DNA of 64,000 nucleotides. It comes from Sulfitobacter sp. BSw21498. GTDB lineage: Bacteria; Pseudomonadota; Alphaproteobacteria; Rhodobacterales; Rhodobacteraceae. A program made the position numbers and the translations under genes. Shown here piece by piece: positions 47,147-56,289 of the stretch; within the stretch, counting starts at the first letter, position 1, and each line of letters opens with the position of its first letter. Location of the stretch: assembly GCF_006064855.1 (NCBI RefSeq), contig NZ_CP040753.1:2646001-2710000 (forward strand). The letters run 5' to 3'. The notes beneath the pieces are model-generated. The model ran no database searches. It was not told the DNA's origin and saw nothing but the letters and a program-made list of their open reading frames with translations.

Positions 47147-48577
47147 TTAGCCAAGCGGCGATTCAGCGTCATGTGCGTGGTCTTCTGCAGCCTTCAACAG
47201 GTTGCCTTCCTTGACCGCGGCATAGGTTTCATCCAGCGCTTTGGTAGCGCGTGACATGAAGATCTTAATCTCTTCGGGAGTGATGACCAGCGGCGGAGAG
47301 ATGATCATCCGGTCGCCGACATGGCGCATCACCAGGTTATTCGCAAAGCAGCGTTCCCGGCACATAAAACCGACGGTGCCGGCATCGCCTGCGAACTTTG
47401 ATCGGGTTTCCTTGCGCGGGGACAGTGGCAGCGACGCCATTAGGCCGGCAACGTTTACCGTACCCACCAAAGGGTGCTCTGCCAGTTTGGCCAGACCTTC
47501 TTGAAGCGCGGGCGCTGCGACGTTGTTCACGTGATCCAGAATCTTTTCGTCCTGCATGATCCGCAGGTTTTCCAGCGCCACGGCAGAGCAGACAGGGTGG
47601 CCTGAATAGGTATAACCATGGTTAAACTCACCCGATCCGATGGTTTGCGCGATCTCGTCACAGACAATGGACCCGCCAATCGGCTGGTAGCCAGAGCTAA
47701 GGCCCTTGGCGATCGTCATGATATGCGGCTTGATCCCCATGGTTTGAGACCCGAACCAGTTGCCGGTGCGGCCAAAGCCACAAATAACCTCATCCGCGAT
47801 GATCAATACGTTGTATTTGTCACAAATCCGCTGGATTTCAGGCCAGTATGTGCTTGGCGGAATAATGACGCCGCCGGCACCTTGAATAGGCTCGCCGATA
47901 AAGGCGGCAACCTTGTCGGCCCCTAGTTCAAGGATTTTGGCTTCAAGCTCTTGCGCACGCGCAAGGCCGAATGCCTCGGGTGTAAGGTCCCCGCCCTCGA
48001 CCCACCAGTCCGGCTGGTTGATGTGGTGAATGCCGGGGATAGGCATGCCGCCCTGTGCGTGCATATAGCCCATGCCGCCAAGCGAACCGGATCCAATCGA
48101 CGACCCGTGATAGGCATTCTTACGGCTGATAATGTGGGATTTCTCGGGCTTTCCCTTCATGTCCCAATAGGTGCGGACCATGCGAATGTTTGTATCGTTC
48201 GCTTCGGACCCTGATCCGGCAAAAAACACATGGTTCAGATCGCCAGGGGCCAGTGCCGCGATCTCTTTGGCCAGCGCAATGGCGGGCACGTGGGAGGTCA
48301 TGAAGAATGTGTTATAGTAGTTCAGCTCGAGCATTTGACGCGCTGCGACATCGGCCATTTCCTGACGGCCATACCCGATGTTGACGCACCAAAGACCGGC
48401 CATCCCATCAAGGATCTCGTTCCCGTCGCTGTCGGTGAGGTAAACGCCTTTGGCCCGCGTGATGATCCGCGCGCCTTTCTCGGCAAGCTCGTCATTCGTG
48501 GTAAACGGGTGCATGTGGTGCGCGGCGTCAAGCGCTTGCAGCTCGGCGGTGGGCATGTGGTTGGTGATGTGGGTCAT
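47147..48577 (-). CDS. Class III aminotransferase (putrescine/polyamine:pyruvate type)
   Basis: 476 residues. PLP lysine in MTIAKGLSSGYQP, PLP-phosphate region FFAGSGSEANDTNIRM and the D of IADEVICGFGRTG are all conserved. The N-terminal DGMAGLWCVNIGYGR resembles SpuC-type omega-amine:pyruvate aminotransferases. It would deaminate a polyamine or another omega-amine to an aldehyde. Located downstream of the GntR gene, in the same direction, and next to two amine importers. Confidence 0.85.
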   Translation of the reverse strand: MTHITNHMPTAELQALDAAHHMHPFTTNDELAEKGARIITRAKGVYLTDSDGNEILDGMAGLWCVNIGYGRQEMADVAARQMLELNYYNTFFMTSHVPAIALAKEIAALAPGDLNHVFFAGSGSEANDTNIRMVRTYWDMKGKPEKSHIISRKNAYHGSSIGSGSLGGMGYMHAQGGMPIPGIHHINQPDWWVEGGDLTPEAFGLARAQELEAKILELGADKVAAFIGEPIQGAGGVIIPPSTYWPEIQRICDKYNVLIIADEVICGFGRTGNWFGSQTMGIKPHIMTIAKGLSSGYQPIGGSIVCDEIAQTIGSGEFNHGYTYSGHPVCSAVALENLRIMQDEKILDHVNNVAAPALQEGLAKLAEHPLVGTVNVAGLMASLPLSPRKETRSKFAGDAGTVGFMCRERCFANNLVMRHVGDRMIISPPLVITPEEIKIFMSRATKALDETYAAVKEGNLLKAAEDHAHDAESPLG

Positions 48578-48619
48578 AAGAGGCGCCTCTGGGAATGGGA
48601 GTAGATTAGCCTCAGGATA

Positions 48620-48630
48620 TGATCAAATTG
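48620..48630. promoter_or_regulatory. Candidate regulator-binding site upstream of the aminotransferase
   Basis: TGATCAAATTG occurs here, in the 118-base gap between the GntR gene and the aminotransferase, and identically at 49468-49478 in front of the divergent importer operon. The shared eleven bases in two promoter regions flanking one GntR gene suggest an operator. Confidence 0.4.
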
Positions 48631-48695
48631 TGCGGAGTCAATCGAATCACTCTGCAGCGTTGCTGATAAGTGGGGATTAGCTGGTCAGCTTTTAA

Positions 48696-49376
48696 TCAAA
48701 GTGACGCCTGAATCTGCAACATGCCCTGCAAAACATCTTCGGTCATTGCCAGCCCCGCCCTTTCTGCATCGCCCTCGCGAAAGGCCGCAAGCAGATCAGC
48801 ATGCTTATCGGGCAGGTTCGAGGTGCCGAACCGACCGCACACCACACGCAGGGATGGGCCAAACATAAGCCACAAGCGATCGACCGTTGCGGCTAGAATA
48901 GGGGCGTTGGCGCAGGTGTTGATAATAGTGTGAAAGCGGTAGTTCTGGGTCAGATAGTCGCCGATATCCCCGCGGTTAATGGCACTGTTCAGCAGGTCGT
49001 CGACACGGATAAGGTCGTTTAAAACGGTCTCTGACATGCGGGCGGCGGCGCGCTGTGCCAGTTCTGGCTCAAGCTTTTTCCTCATGAACTCAAGCTCTTG
49101 TATCCCTTCGAGGTCCAGTACTGGAACAGATACGCGCCGGTTGCCCTGATGCACCAATGCGCCCTCGGCGATCAATCGACGCAGGGCTTCGCGTATCGGG
49201 GTCATGCCGGCATCCAGGGTTTCCGCGAGCCCCTGGATCGTCACGGCCTGACCGGGGGCGAAATCGCCGAACAAGATCAGCTTGCGTACACGTTCATAGA
49301 CGTGCTGATGGGCCGGCACTTTGGCTGGGCTGTCCGTGGGCTGTTGTGGCGCGAGGTCTGCGGGGTCTACGTTCAT
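48696..49376 (-). CDS. GntR family transcriptional regulator (FCD domain)
   Basis: 226 residues. Winged-helix DNA-binding part (HVYERVRKLILFGDFAPGQA, TPIREALRRLIAEGAL), then a FadR-type C-terminal FCD domain whose metal-binding His/Asp can be seen in part (RFHTIINTCANAPILAATVDRLW). It likely responds to an amine or acid effector and regulates the adjacent aminotransferase and divergent importer. Confidence 0.9.
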   Translation of the reverse strand: MNVDPADLAPQQPTDSPAKVPAHQHVYERVRKLILFGDFAPGQAVTIQGLAETLDAGMTPIREALRRLIAEGALVHQGNRRVSVPVLDLEGIQELEFMRKKLEPELAQRAAARMSETVLNDLIRVDDLLNSAINRGDIGDYLTQNYRFHTIINTCANAPILAATVDRLWLMFGPSLRVVCGRFGTSNLPDKHADLLAAFREGDAERAGLAMTEDVLQGMLQIQASL

Positions 49377-49467
49377 TAAATTCGCCTAAATTGTACTCGA
49401 TCGTATTTTAAACCCCGGCCCGCATCTGCGTAAAATTATAAATGATCTTGCCGCATGGTGCAAAACT

Positions 49468-49478
49468 TGATCAAATTG
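49468..49478. promoter_or_regulatory. Candidate regulator-binding site upstream of the plus-strand importer
   Basis: TGATCAAATTG, preceded by CAAAACT, is identical to the site at 48620-48630 and contains the palindrome TTGATCAA. It lies 45-55 bases upstream of the binding-protein start at 49523. Confidence 0.4.
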
Positions 49479-49522
49479 ATGAAAGGTCCGGATCAACCGA
49501 GCCTACACAACGGGAGATGACA

Positions 49523-50608
49523 ATGAAATACAGCTTGCTTAGCGGAATTGCAGCAACGGCATTGATCGCCACCAGCGCAATGGGTGAAGAGGTGCGGGTC
49601 TATAACTGGTCCGACTACATCGACGAAACCTTGTTGCAAAAATTTGAAAAAGAAACCGGCATAGACCTGATCTATGACGTCTTTGACAGCAACGAAGTGC
49701 TTGAAACCAAAATGCTCGCCGGCGGCTCCGGCTATGATGTGGTTGTTCCCACAGGCACGTTCCTAGAGCGTCAAATATCTGCCGGTGTTTTCCAAAAACT
49801 CGACAAAGACAAGCTGCCTAACATTGTTAATATGTGGGACGTAATCGAGGAACGTGTTTCAAAGTACGATCCCGACAACCAGTACGCTGTGAATTACATG
49901 TGGGGCACGACGGGTCTGGGTGTGAACGTCGGCAAGGTTAAAGAGGTATTGGGTGAGGATGCGCCCGTCGATTCACTCGAGCTCGTTTTTAATCCCGAAA
50001 ACATGGAAAAGCTGGCTGAATGTGGCGTGCATTTCTTGGATGCACCGACAGAAATGATCCCGGCCGCGCTTAAGTATGTTGGCGAAGCACCTCAATCACA
50101 AGACCCTGACGTGATCGCCAAGGCAGAGCCGATTTTGACAGCGGTCGCACCCTATGTGCAAAAATTCCATAGTTCAGAATATATCAACGCACTGGCAAAC
50201 GGGGACATTTGCGTCGCCTTTGGTTGGTCAGGCGACATCCTGCAATCACGTGATCGTGCAGCCGAAGCGGACAATGGTGTGGAAATTGCCTATTATGCGC
50301 CGAAGGAAGGCGCGTTGATGTGGTTCGACAACATGGCGATTCCGGCTGACGCGCCTAACCCGGATGGGGCGCATAAGTTCTTGAATTTCATCATGGACCC
50401 CGAGAACATGGCCGCAGCATCAAACTATGTTTATTATGCGAACGGCAACAAGGCGAGCCAAGAGTTCCTGGCCGAAGAAGTCCTTGGGGACACGGCGATC
50501 TATCCTGACGGGGCCACCTTGGAAAACCTGTATACCATTTCTTCATATCCGCCCAAACTGCAGCGTGTCATCACGCGTATGTGGACCAAAATTAAATCTG
50601 GTATCTAG
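49523..50608 (+). CDS. Polyamine-binding periplasmic protein (PotF/SpuD-like)
   Basis: 361 residues from the ATG at 49523 (GGGAG six bases upstream). A signal peptide (LLSGIAATALIATSAMGEE) precedes RVYNWSDYIDETLLQKFEKE, the hallmark of PotF/SpuD/SpuE, and VFDSNEVLETKML. PotF-type proteins bind putrescine or spermidine, and the early WSDYI supplies binding-site residues. First gene of the importer operon. Confidence 0.92.
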   Translation: MKYSLLSGIAATALIATSAMGEEVRVYNWSDYIDETLLQKFEKETGIDLIYDVFDSNEVLETKMLAGGSGYDVVVPTGTFLERQISAGVFQKLDKDKLPNIVNMWDVIEERVSKYDPDNQYAVNYMWGTTGLGVNVGKVKEVLGEDAPVDSLELVFNPENMEKLAECGVHFLDAPTEMIPAALKYVGEAPQSQDPDVIAKAEPILTAVAPYVQKFHSSEYINALANGDICVAFGWSGDILQSRDRAAEADNGVEIAYYAPKEGALMWFDNMAIPADAPNPDGAHKFLNFIMDPENMAAASNYVYYANGNKASQEFLAEEVLGDTAIYPDGATLENLYTISSYPPKLQRVITRMWTKIKSGI

Positions 50609-50616
50609 AATCTGTT

Positions 50617-50646
50617 TCAGGTCAGAGCCCTAGGGTTTTGACCTGA
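50617..50646 (+). other. Intercistronic hairpin 1 after the PotF-like gene
   Basis: TCAGGTCA and TGACCTGA form an eight-base stem around a 14-base loop just after the stop. Followed by hairpin 2, it probably stabilises the upstream mRNA. Confidence 0.6.
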
Positions 50647-50652
50647 TCCATC

Positions 50653-50670
50653 CCCCTTTCGCCAAAGGGG
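50653..50670 (+). other. Intercistronic hairpin 2 after the PotF-like gene
   Basis: CCCCTTT and AAAGGGG form a perfect seven-base stem with loop CGCC, seven bases after hairpin 1 and 28 bases before the ATPase start. No T tract. Confidence 0.6.
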
Positions 50671-50698
50671 TAAATCGCTGTGCAAAGGATAGACCAAA

Positions 50699-51826
50699 GT
50701 GAGCCAACCCGTTTTCGCCCCATGGGATGACCCGAACGAAAAGCCGCTTATCCGATTTGATAATGTGACCAAACGTTTTGGTGATTTTGTCGCGATCGAT
50801 AGCCTTTCGCTTAGTATTTACGAAAGCGAGTTTTTTGCGCTTCTTGGTCCATCCGGCTGTGGTAAAACGACGATGATGCGTATGCTTGCAGGGTTCGAAA
50901 ACCCAAGCGCAGGGAAAATTGAACTAGCGGGCAAAAATATTGCCGGCGTCCCACCGAACAAGCGGGCAGTGAACATGATGTTTCAATCCTACGCCCTGTT
51001 CCCCCACCTATCGATCTGGGAAAATATCGCCTTTGGTTTGAAACGCGGCGATATGACCAAAGCGGATATCGCCGTGCGCGTTGAAGAGATGCTCAAACTG
51101 ACGCGCCTCACCAAATTTGCCAAACGCAAGCCCCACCAGATATCTGGTGGGCAGCGGCAACGTGTCGCCCTCGCGCGTGCTCTCGCCAAAGCGCCGAAGC
51201 TATTGTTGTTAGATGAACCGCTTGGCGCGTTGGACAAGAAGTTGCGTCAGGATACCCAGTTTGAACTGATGGATATTCAGGAAAGTACGGGCACCACTTT
51301 CGTTATCGTTACCCACGACCAAGAAGAAGCAATGACTGTTGCCAGCCGCGTGGCGGTTATGGATGAGGGGCAGATCATCCAGGTGGCAACGCCGGACAGG
51401 ATATATGAAGCACCTAATTCCGTTTATGTCGCCGACTTTATCGGCGATGTGAACATCATTTCCGGCACTGTGAAGGCCGCTGGTGACGAAATGTACCATC
51501 TTGATTGGGTGGCCAACGAGGCCCCGTTGCTTGCAGCATCAGATCGCACTTTCAGTGAAAGCCAGCCAGCCCATCTCGCAATCAGGCCGGAGAAGATCGC
51601 CATTTCGGTCGATAAGCCGACAGAAACGAAAAACGCTGTTCAGGGCACCGTTCTTGATATCGCATATCTCGGCAACCTCAGCACCTACCACGTTCAACTT
51701 GCCGGAGGGCAAGTGATCAAGGCCCAAACGGCGAATACGCGACGGTTGTCACGCCGCACAATTACGTGGGAAGATCGCGTATGGATTTCCTGGAGCGCCA
51801 CCGCCGGCGTCCTGTTAGAACGATGA
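50699..51826 (+). CDS. Polyamine ABC ATPase (PotG/PotA-like)
   Basis: 375 residues from a GTG with AAGGA nine bases upstream. Walker A GPSGCGKTT, signature ISGGQRQRVALAR, Walker [15 protein letters not shown]-loop VIVTHDQEEAM and TOBE domain (AIRPEKIAI). Stop overlaps the next start by four bases. It is more similar to PotG than to the other ATPase in this window by general impression. Confidence 0.92.
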   Translation: MSQPVFAPWDDPNEKPLIRFDNVTKRFGDFVAIDSLSLSIYESEFFALLGPSGCGKTTMMRMLAGFENPSAGKIELAGKNIAGVPPNKRAVNMMFQSYALFPHLSIWENIAFGLKRGDMTKADIAVRVEEMLKLTRLTKFAKRKPHQISGGQRQRVALARALAKAPKLLLLDEPLGALDKKLRQDTQFELMDIQESTGTTFVIVTHDQEEAMTVASRVAVMDEGQIIQVATPDRIYEAPNSVYVADFIGDVNIISGTVKAAGDEMYHLDWVANEAPLLAASDRTFSESQPAHLAIRPEKIAISVDKPTETKNAVQGTVLDIAYLGNLSTYHVQLAGGQVIKAQTANTRRLSRRTITWEDRVWISWSATAGVLLER

Positions 51827-52704
51827 ATATACGCCGCTTCATCCTTATTGCAGTGCCTTATGCGTGGCTACTCGCGCTGTTTTTGATCCCTTTCATTATT
51901 GTTTTTAAAATTTCGCTTTCTGATTTGGCTTTGTCCATTCCTCCTTATTCTCCGACTGCTAAGGACGGAATCTGGGCGATGTTTCGGGCATTTGACGTAG
52001 AAAACTTTGTTTTTCTAGCTTCCGACGATCTGTACTGGAGGGCTTACCTGAGCAGTTTGAAGATTGCGTTAATATCTACAGTTTTAGCGGTCTTAGTCGG
52101 CTATCCAATGGCCTACGGCATGGCGCGCGCGCCCGAGGAATGGCGTCCAACCTTGATGATGCTGGTGATTTTGCCGTTTTGGACAAGCTTTCTAATCCGC
52201 GTCTACGCGTGGGTTGGTATTCTGAGCAACGAGGGGCTGCTGAACCAATTTCTTCTTTGGCTGGGTATCATTGATGCGCCTTTGACGATCATGAACACGA
52301 CCACCGCTGTTTATATAGGAATTGTTTACACATATCTGCCATTTATGATTCTACCGATCTATGCCGCGCTGGATCGGCTAGACGAATCCCTGATCGAGGC
52401 CGCCGAAGATTTGGGGTGTTCAAGGCTAAAGGCGTTTTGGCTGGTTACTATTCCGTTGTCGCGCAACGGGATTATCGCAGGGTGCTTCCTTGTATTTATC
52501 CCCGCGCTGGGCGAATTTGTGATCCCGTCTTTGCTAGGGGGATCGGGGACGCTTATGATTGGTAAGGTCCTTTTCGAGGAGTTCTTTAATAACCGCGATT
52601 GGCCCGTGGCAAGTGCGGTTGCAGTGATCCTGCTTGTGATCCTGATTGTTCCCATTGTCTTGTTTCAGCGCAATCAGCAACGTCAGGCCGAGGTGGAGTC
52701 ATGA
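51823..52704 (+). CDS. Polyamine ABC permease (PotH-like)
   Basis: 293 residues from the ATG at 51823, overlapping the ATPase stop (ATGA). About six membrane spans, standard size, with the EAA loop LIEAAEDLGCSRLKAFWLV. Marked AT-richness compared with the minus-strand importer. It pairs with the next permease. Confidence 0.92.
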   Translation: MNIRRFILIAVPYAWLLALFLIPFIIVFKISLSDLALSIPPYSPTAKDGIWAMFRAFDVENFVFLASDDLYWRAYLSSLKIALISTVLAVLVGYPMAYGMARAPEEWRPTLMMLVILPFWTSFLIRVYAWVGILSNEGLLNQFLLWLGIIDAPLTIMNTTTAVYIGIVYTYLPFMILPIYAALDRLDESLIEAAEDLGCSRLKAFWLVTIPLSRNGIIAGCFLVFIPALGEFVIPSLLGGSGTLMIGKVLFEEFFNNRDWPVASAVAVILLVILIVPIVLFQRNQQRQAEVES

Positions 52705-53522
52705 GACGCGCGAGCTGGTTCAATATTACGTCGCTCACCTTGGGGTTTGCGTTTCTTTATCTCCCGATGGTCTTGCTGGTCATCTACAGTTTCAACAGCT
52801 CAAAACTTGTCACCGTATGGGCGGGTTTTTCGACAAAATGGTATGGAGAGTTGCTGCAGAACGATGCGTTCCTGAATGCTGCATTGGTAACGCTTAAGGT
52901 TGCGGTTGTGTCTTCGACGCTAGCGACCGTGTTGGGGACGATGGCGGCCTATATCCTGGTGCGGGGGGGGCGGTTTGCAGGGCGCACGCTGTTCTCGGGT
53001 ATGATTTACGCGCCGCTTGTCATGCCAGAGGTAATTACTGGGCTATCCTTGCTTCTGCTCTTTATCGGGATCGGATTGGACCGGGGAACGCTGACGATTG
53101 TACTGGCACATACGACCTTTTCGATGTGCTATGTGTCTGTTGTCGTATCCTCGCGGTTGGTGACGTTCGACCGGTCGCTGGAGGAAGCTGCGCTTGATCT
53201 TGGGTGTTCGTCCTTTGATGCCTTCCGATTAGTGACCCTGCCAATCATTGCGCCGGCGGTTATTTCAGGGTGGCTGCTGGCCTTCACCCTGTCACTGGAT
53301 GATCTTGTTATCGCTTCGTTTACCACGGGCCCGTCCTCGACAACTCTACCGATCAAGATCTGGAGCGCTGTGCGTCTTGGAGTTTCGCCCGAGATCAACG
53401 CGCTTTCGACCATTATGATCGGTATCGTGACCTTCGGTGTTATTGCGGCCTCTTTGATTTCTAAACGCAAAGCGATCAAAGCCCAACGAGATGTTCGGGC
53501 GGCTGAGCGGGCAGTGGCGTGA
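52701..53522 (+). CDS. Polyamine ABC permease (PotI-like)
   Basis: 273 residues from the ATG at 52701, overlapping the previous stop (ATGA); the longer frame from 52599 is rejected. EAA loop FDRSLEEAALDLGCSSFDAF. Six spans, standard size, unlike the extended PotC-like protein at 41.5 kb. Twelve bases before the flavoprotein gene. Confidence 0.92.
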   Translation: MRRASWFNITSLTLGFAFLYLPMVLLVIYSFNSSKLVTVWAGFSTKWYGELLQNDAFLNAALVTLKVAVVSSTLATVLGTMAAYILVRGGRFAGRTLFSGMIYAPLVMPEVITGLSLLLLFIGIGLDRGTLTIVLAHTTFSMCYVSVVVSSRLVTFDRSLEEAALDLGCSSFDAFRLVTLPIIAPAVISGWLLAFTLSLDDLVIASFTTGPSSTTLPIKIWSAVRLGVSPEINALSTIMIGIVTFGVIAASLISKRKAIKAQRDVRAAERAVA

Positions 53523-53534
53523 AATGATGACCCC

Positions 53535-54863
53535 ATGAAACGAATATTTAACGGTTTCGCCTATACAGATGAGCCTAGGAAGAACTGTTGGTGGGATCAA
53601 ACCTGCGATATTGTGGATCGCCCAGCCTTGAACGGTGACGTTTCGTGCGATGTTGCAGTTGTGGGTGGTGGGTTTACGGGCCTTTCTGCGGCGCTGCGCT
53701 TGGCAGAGGCGGGGTATTCGGTCGTCGTGCTGGAACATAGATACGTCGGCTGGGGGGCATCGGGTCGCAACGGTGGCTTTTGCTGTCTCGGTGGGGGGCG
53801 GCTTGATGATGCGGCGCTCGACAAGCTTGCGGGGCGGGAAGATCGGCTGAACTTTCGCGCAGCGGAGCTTGCGGCAATTAATTTCGTCGACGACCTGATC
53901 AGCCGCCATAATATCGACGTGGACCGCCACTCCGATGGCGAGATCGAATTGGCCCACCGGCCCAAAGATATGGATGGTTTCGGCGCGCGTGTCGACGCGG
54001 TGCGCGAAAACTACGGGCTGTCCGCGCGGCTGATTGAGAGGAAGGATTTTGCCTCGAACGGCCTGTCCGGCCCGTTTCATGGGGCATTGCATATCCCGGC
54101 CGGCTTTGCGCTAAATCCGCGGAAATACGTGACCGGACTTGCTGCCACGGCCGAGAAGGCTGGCGCGGTGATCTATCATGACACCGCGGCGATCAAGATA
54201 CGGCAGACGACCAAGGGGCATGAAATTCAGACGCCGCAAGGTCGACTGACAGCGGAAAAAGTCATTATCGCGACGAATGGCTATTCATCTGAAAATGTGG
54301 TGCCAAGTCTAACGGCGCGATATATGCCCGCGCAATCGACTGTCCTTGTGACACGCCCCCTGAGCAAGACTGAGCTGGAAGAGGCGGGGTGGACGACAGA
54401 TTTTATGGCTTCGGATACGCGCAATTTGCTACATTATTTCCGACTCATGCCGGATCGTAGGATGTTGTTCGGGATGCGGGGCGGCCTATTGACTGGCAAA
54501 AGCGCCGACGGGCGCGCTGTCGGACGGGTGCGGCGTGATTTCGAAAAGTTTTTTCCCGCCTGGAAACATGTGGAAACGCCCCATCATTGGTCCGGCATGG
54601 TATGCCTTTCGCGTGCCCAAATGCCGTTTGTCGGGAAGCTGCCCGACCCCGGAGGCTTGTATGCAAGTCTTTGTTATCATGGGAATGGTGTGGCCATGGG
54701 GAGCTATTCTGGCGGATTGATTGCGGATCTGGTTATGGACAAACCCATCGACCGGCCCTACCCACAGATCATGCAAAACCCGTTGCGAAAGTTCGAACTG
54801 GGGCGGATGCGCAGACTGCTGATGCCATTGGCCTATCTTGGTTTTGCGCTTTCAGACTACTAG
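53535..54863 (+). CDS. FAD-dependent amine oxidoreductase (gamma-glutamylputrescine oxidase-like)
   Basis: 442 residues, DAO fold. FAD dinucleotide motif VVGGGFTGLSAALRLAEAG near residue 41, then GWGASGRNGGFCC, and a C-terminal YHGNGVAMGSYSGGL closing the FAD site. Resembles PuuB, which oxidises gamma-glutamyl-putrescine; no puuA, puuC or puuD is in the window, so it could act on another amine or amino acid. Last gene of the importer operon. Confidence 0.8.
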   Translation: MKRIFNGFAYTDEPRKNCWWDQTCDIVDRPALNGDVSCDVAVVGGGFTGLSAALRLAEAGYSVVVLEHRYVGWGASGRNGGFCCLGGGRLDDAALDKLAGREDRLNFRAAELAAINFVDDLISRHNIDVDRHSDGEIELAHRPKDMDGFGARVDAVRENYGLSARLIERKDFASNGLSGPFHGALHIPAGFALNPRKYVTGLAATAEKAGAVIYHDTAAIKIRQTTKGHEIQTPQGRLTAEKVIIATNGYSSENVVPSLTARYMPAQSTVLVTRPLSKTELEEAGWTTDFMASDTRNLLHYFRLMPDRRMLFGMRGGLLTGKSADGRAVGRVRRDFEKFFPAWKHVETPHHWSGMVCLSRAQMPFVGKLPDPGGLYASLCYHGNGVAMGSYSGGLIADLVMDKPIDRPYPQIMQNPLRKFELGRMRRLLMPLAYLGFALSDY

Positions 54864-54923
54864 ATGTGGGTGCACCGGCTGGCGTGGCTTGCTGACTGTC
54901 TAATAGATTTAGGATAGATTTTT

Positions 54924-56243
54924 ATGAAGATTGCGATGATTGGCACCGGCTATGTCGGCTTGGTTTCGGGTGTTTGTTTTTCTGATTTCGGTCACGACGT
55001 GATTTGCGTCGATAAAGATCCGGCCAAGATTGAAAAGCTGGAACAGGGCATCGTCCCAATCTATGAGCCCGGCCTTGATGATCTGATGGCCAAGAATGTC
55101 GCTGCAGGGCGATTGTCTTTCACCGGCGACCTGAAAAAAGCTGTGGATGGCGCGGATGCCGTGTTTATCGCCGTCGGCACACCGACGCGGCGCGGGGACG
55201 GTCATGCCGATCTGACCTATGTCATGGCGGCCGCTGAAGAAATCGCAGCCGAGCTTACCGGTTACGCCGTGATCGTCACCAAATCGACCGTCCCTGTGGG
55301 CACCAACCGCCAGGTCAAACAGGTCGTGTCCAAGGCCAACCCGAAGGCAGAGTTCGATGTCGCGTCCAACCCCGAATTCTTGCGCGAAGGGGCCGCGATC
55401 GATGATTTCATGCGTCCCGACCGCGTGGTTGTGGGGACGCAGAATGAACGCGCCGAGCAAGTGATGAAGGATATCTACCGCCCGCTGTCACTACGCGAAT
55501 TTTCGATCATGTCTACCGATCTGGAAAGCGCCGAGATGATCAAATATGCTGCCAATGCATTTCTGGCGACCAAAATTACCTTTATTAACGAAATCGCCGC
55601 GCTCTGTGAGCGTACCGGCGCGGACGTGAAGATGGTGTCAAAAGGCATGGGGCTCGACAACCGGATCGGGTCCAAGTTCCTGCATGCGGGGCCTGGCTAT
55701 GGTGGCAGCTGCTTCCCGAAAGACACGCAGGCTTTGGCGCGGATGGGGCAGGATCATTCCGTCCCCATGCAGCTGACAGAGACCGTGATCAAGGTAAATG
55801 ACGAGGTCAAACGCCGGATGATCGACAAGGTCGTCGATATTTGTGGCGGCTCGGTGAACGGCAAGACAATCGCTGTTTTGGGGGTGACGTTCAAACCGAA
55901 CACGGACGATATGCGGGATTCCCCGAGCTTGACCATCGTGCCATCGTTGGTCGGCAATGGTGCCAAGGTGCGTGTGGTTGATCCGCAGGGTAAACGCGAG
56001 GGCGAAGCTTTGTTGCCGGGCGTGTCTTGGATGGATGACGCCTATAAGGCCGCGCAAAACGCCGATGCATTGGTTATTCTGACCGAATGGAACGAGTTTC
56101 GCGCACTGGACCTTACGCGTATGGCCAAACGGATGGCGACGCCGGTATTAGCGGACTTGCGCAATATCTACAGTCCCAAAGACGCGAAGCGCGCCGGGTT
56201 TACGGCCTATGTTTCCATCGGGCGCGAAGGGTTCGGCGTTTAA
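54924..56243 (+). CDS. ugd: UDP-glucose 6-dehydrogenase
   Basis: 439 residues. NAD motif GTGYVGLVSGVCF at the start, a conserved STVPVGT segment, catalytic Cys in GGSCFPKDTQAL, and LGVTFKPNTDDMRDSPS. It oxidises UDP-glucose to UDP-glucuronate for surface glycans, linking functionally to galU at 8.7 kb. Sixty bases after the flavoprotein gene, so probably a separate unit. Confidence 0.96.
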   Translation: MKIAMIGTGYVGLVSGVCFSDFGHDVICVDKDPAKIEKLEQGIVPIYEPGLDDLMAKNVAAGRLSFTGDLKKAVDGADAVFIAVGTPTRRGDGHADLTYVMAAAEEIAAELTGYAVIVTKSTVPVGTNRQVKQVVSKANPKAEFDVASNPEFLREGAAIDDFMRPDRVVVGTQNERAEQVMKDIYRPLSLREFSIMSTDLESAEMIKYAANAFLATKITFINEIAALCERTGADVKMVSKGMGLDNRIGSKFLHAGPGYGGSCFPKDTQALARMGQDHSVPMQLTETVIKVNDEVKRRMIDKVVDICGGSVNGKTIAVLGVTFKPNTDDMRDSPSLTIVPSLVGNGAKVRVVDPQGKREGEALLPGVSWMDDAYKAAQNADALVILTEWNEFRALDLTRMAKRMATPVLADLRNIYSPKDAKRAGFTAYVSIGREGFGV

Positions 56244-56255
56244 CCCAACATCACA

Positions 56256-56281
56256 GGCCCGCGCTTGGAAAAGAGCGGGCC
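56256..56281. terminator. Hairpin between convergent ugd and trhO
   Basis: GGCCCGC and GCGGGCC form a seven-base stem around a 12-base loop that can pair further (CTT with AAG). It lies 12 bases after ugd and eight before the trhO stop. No strong T tract, but its position suits convergent termination. Confidence 0.55.
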
Positions 56282-56289
56282 GCGCGTGA

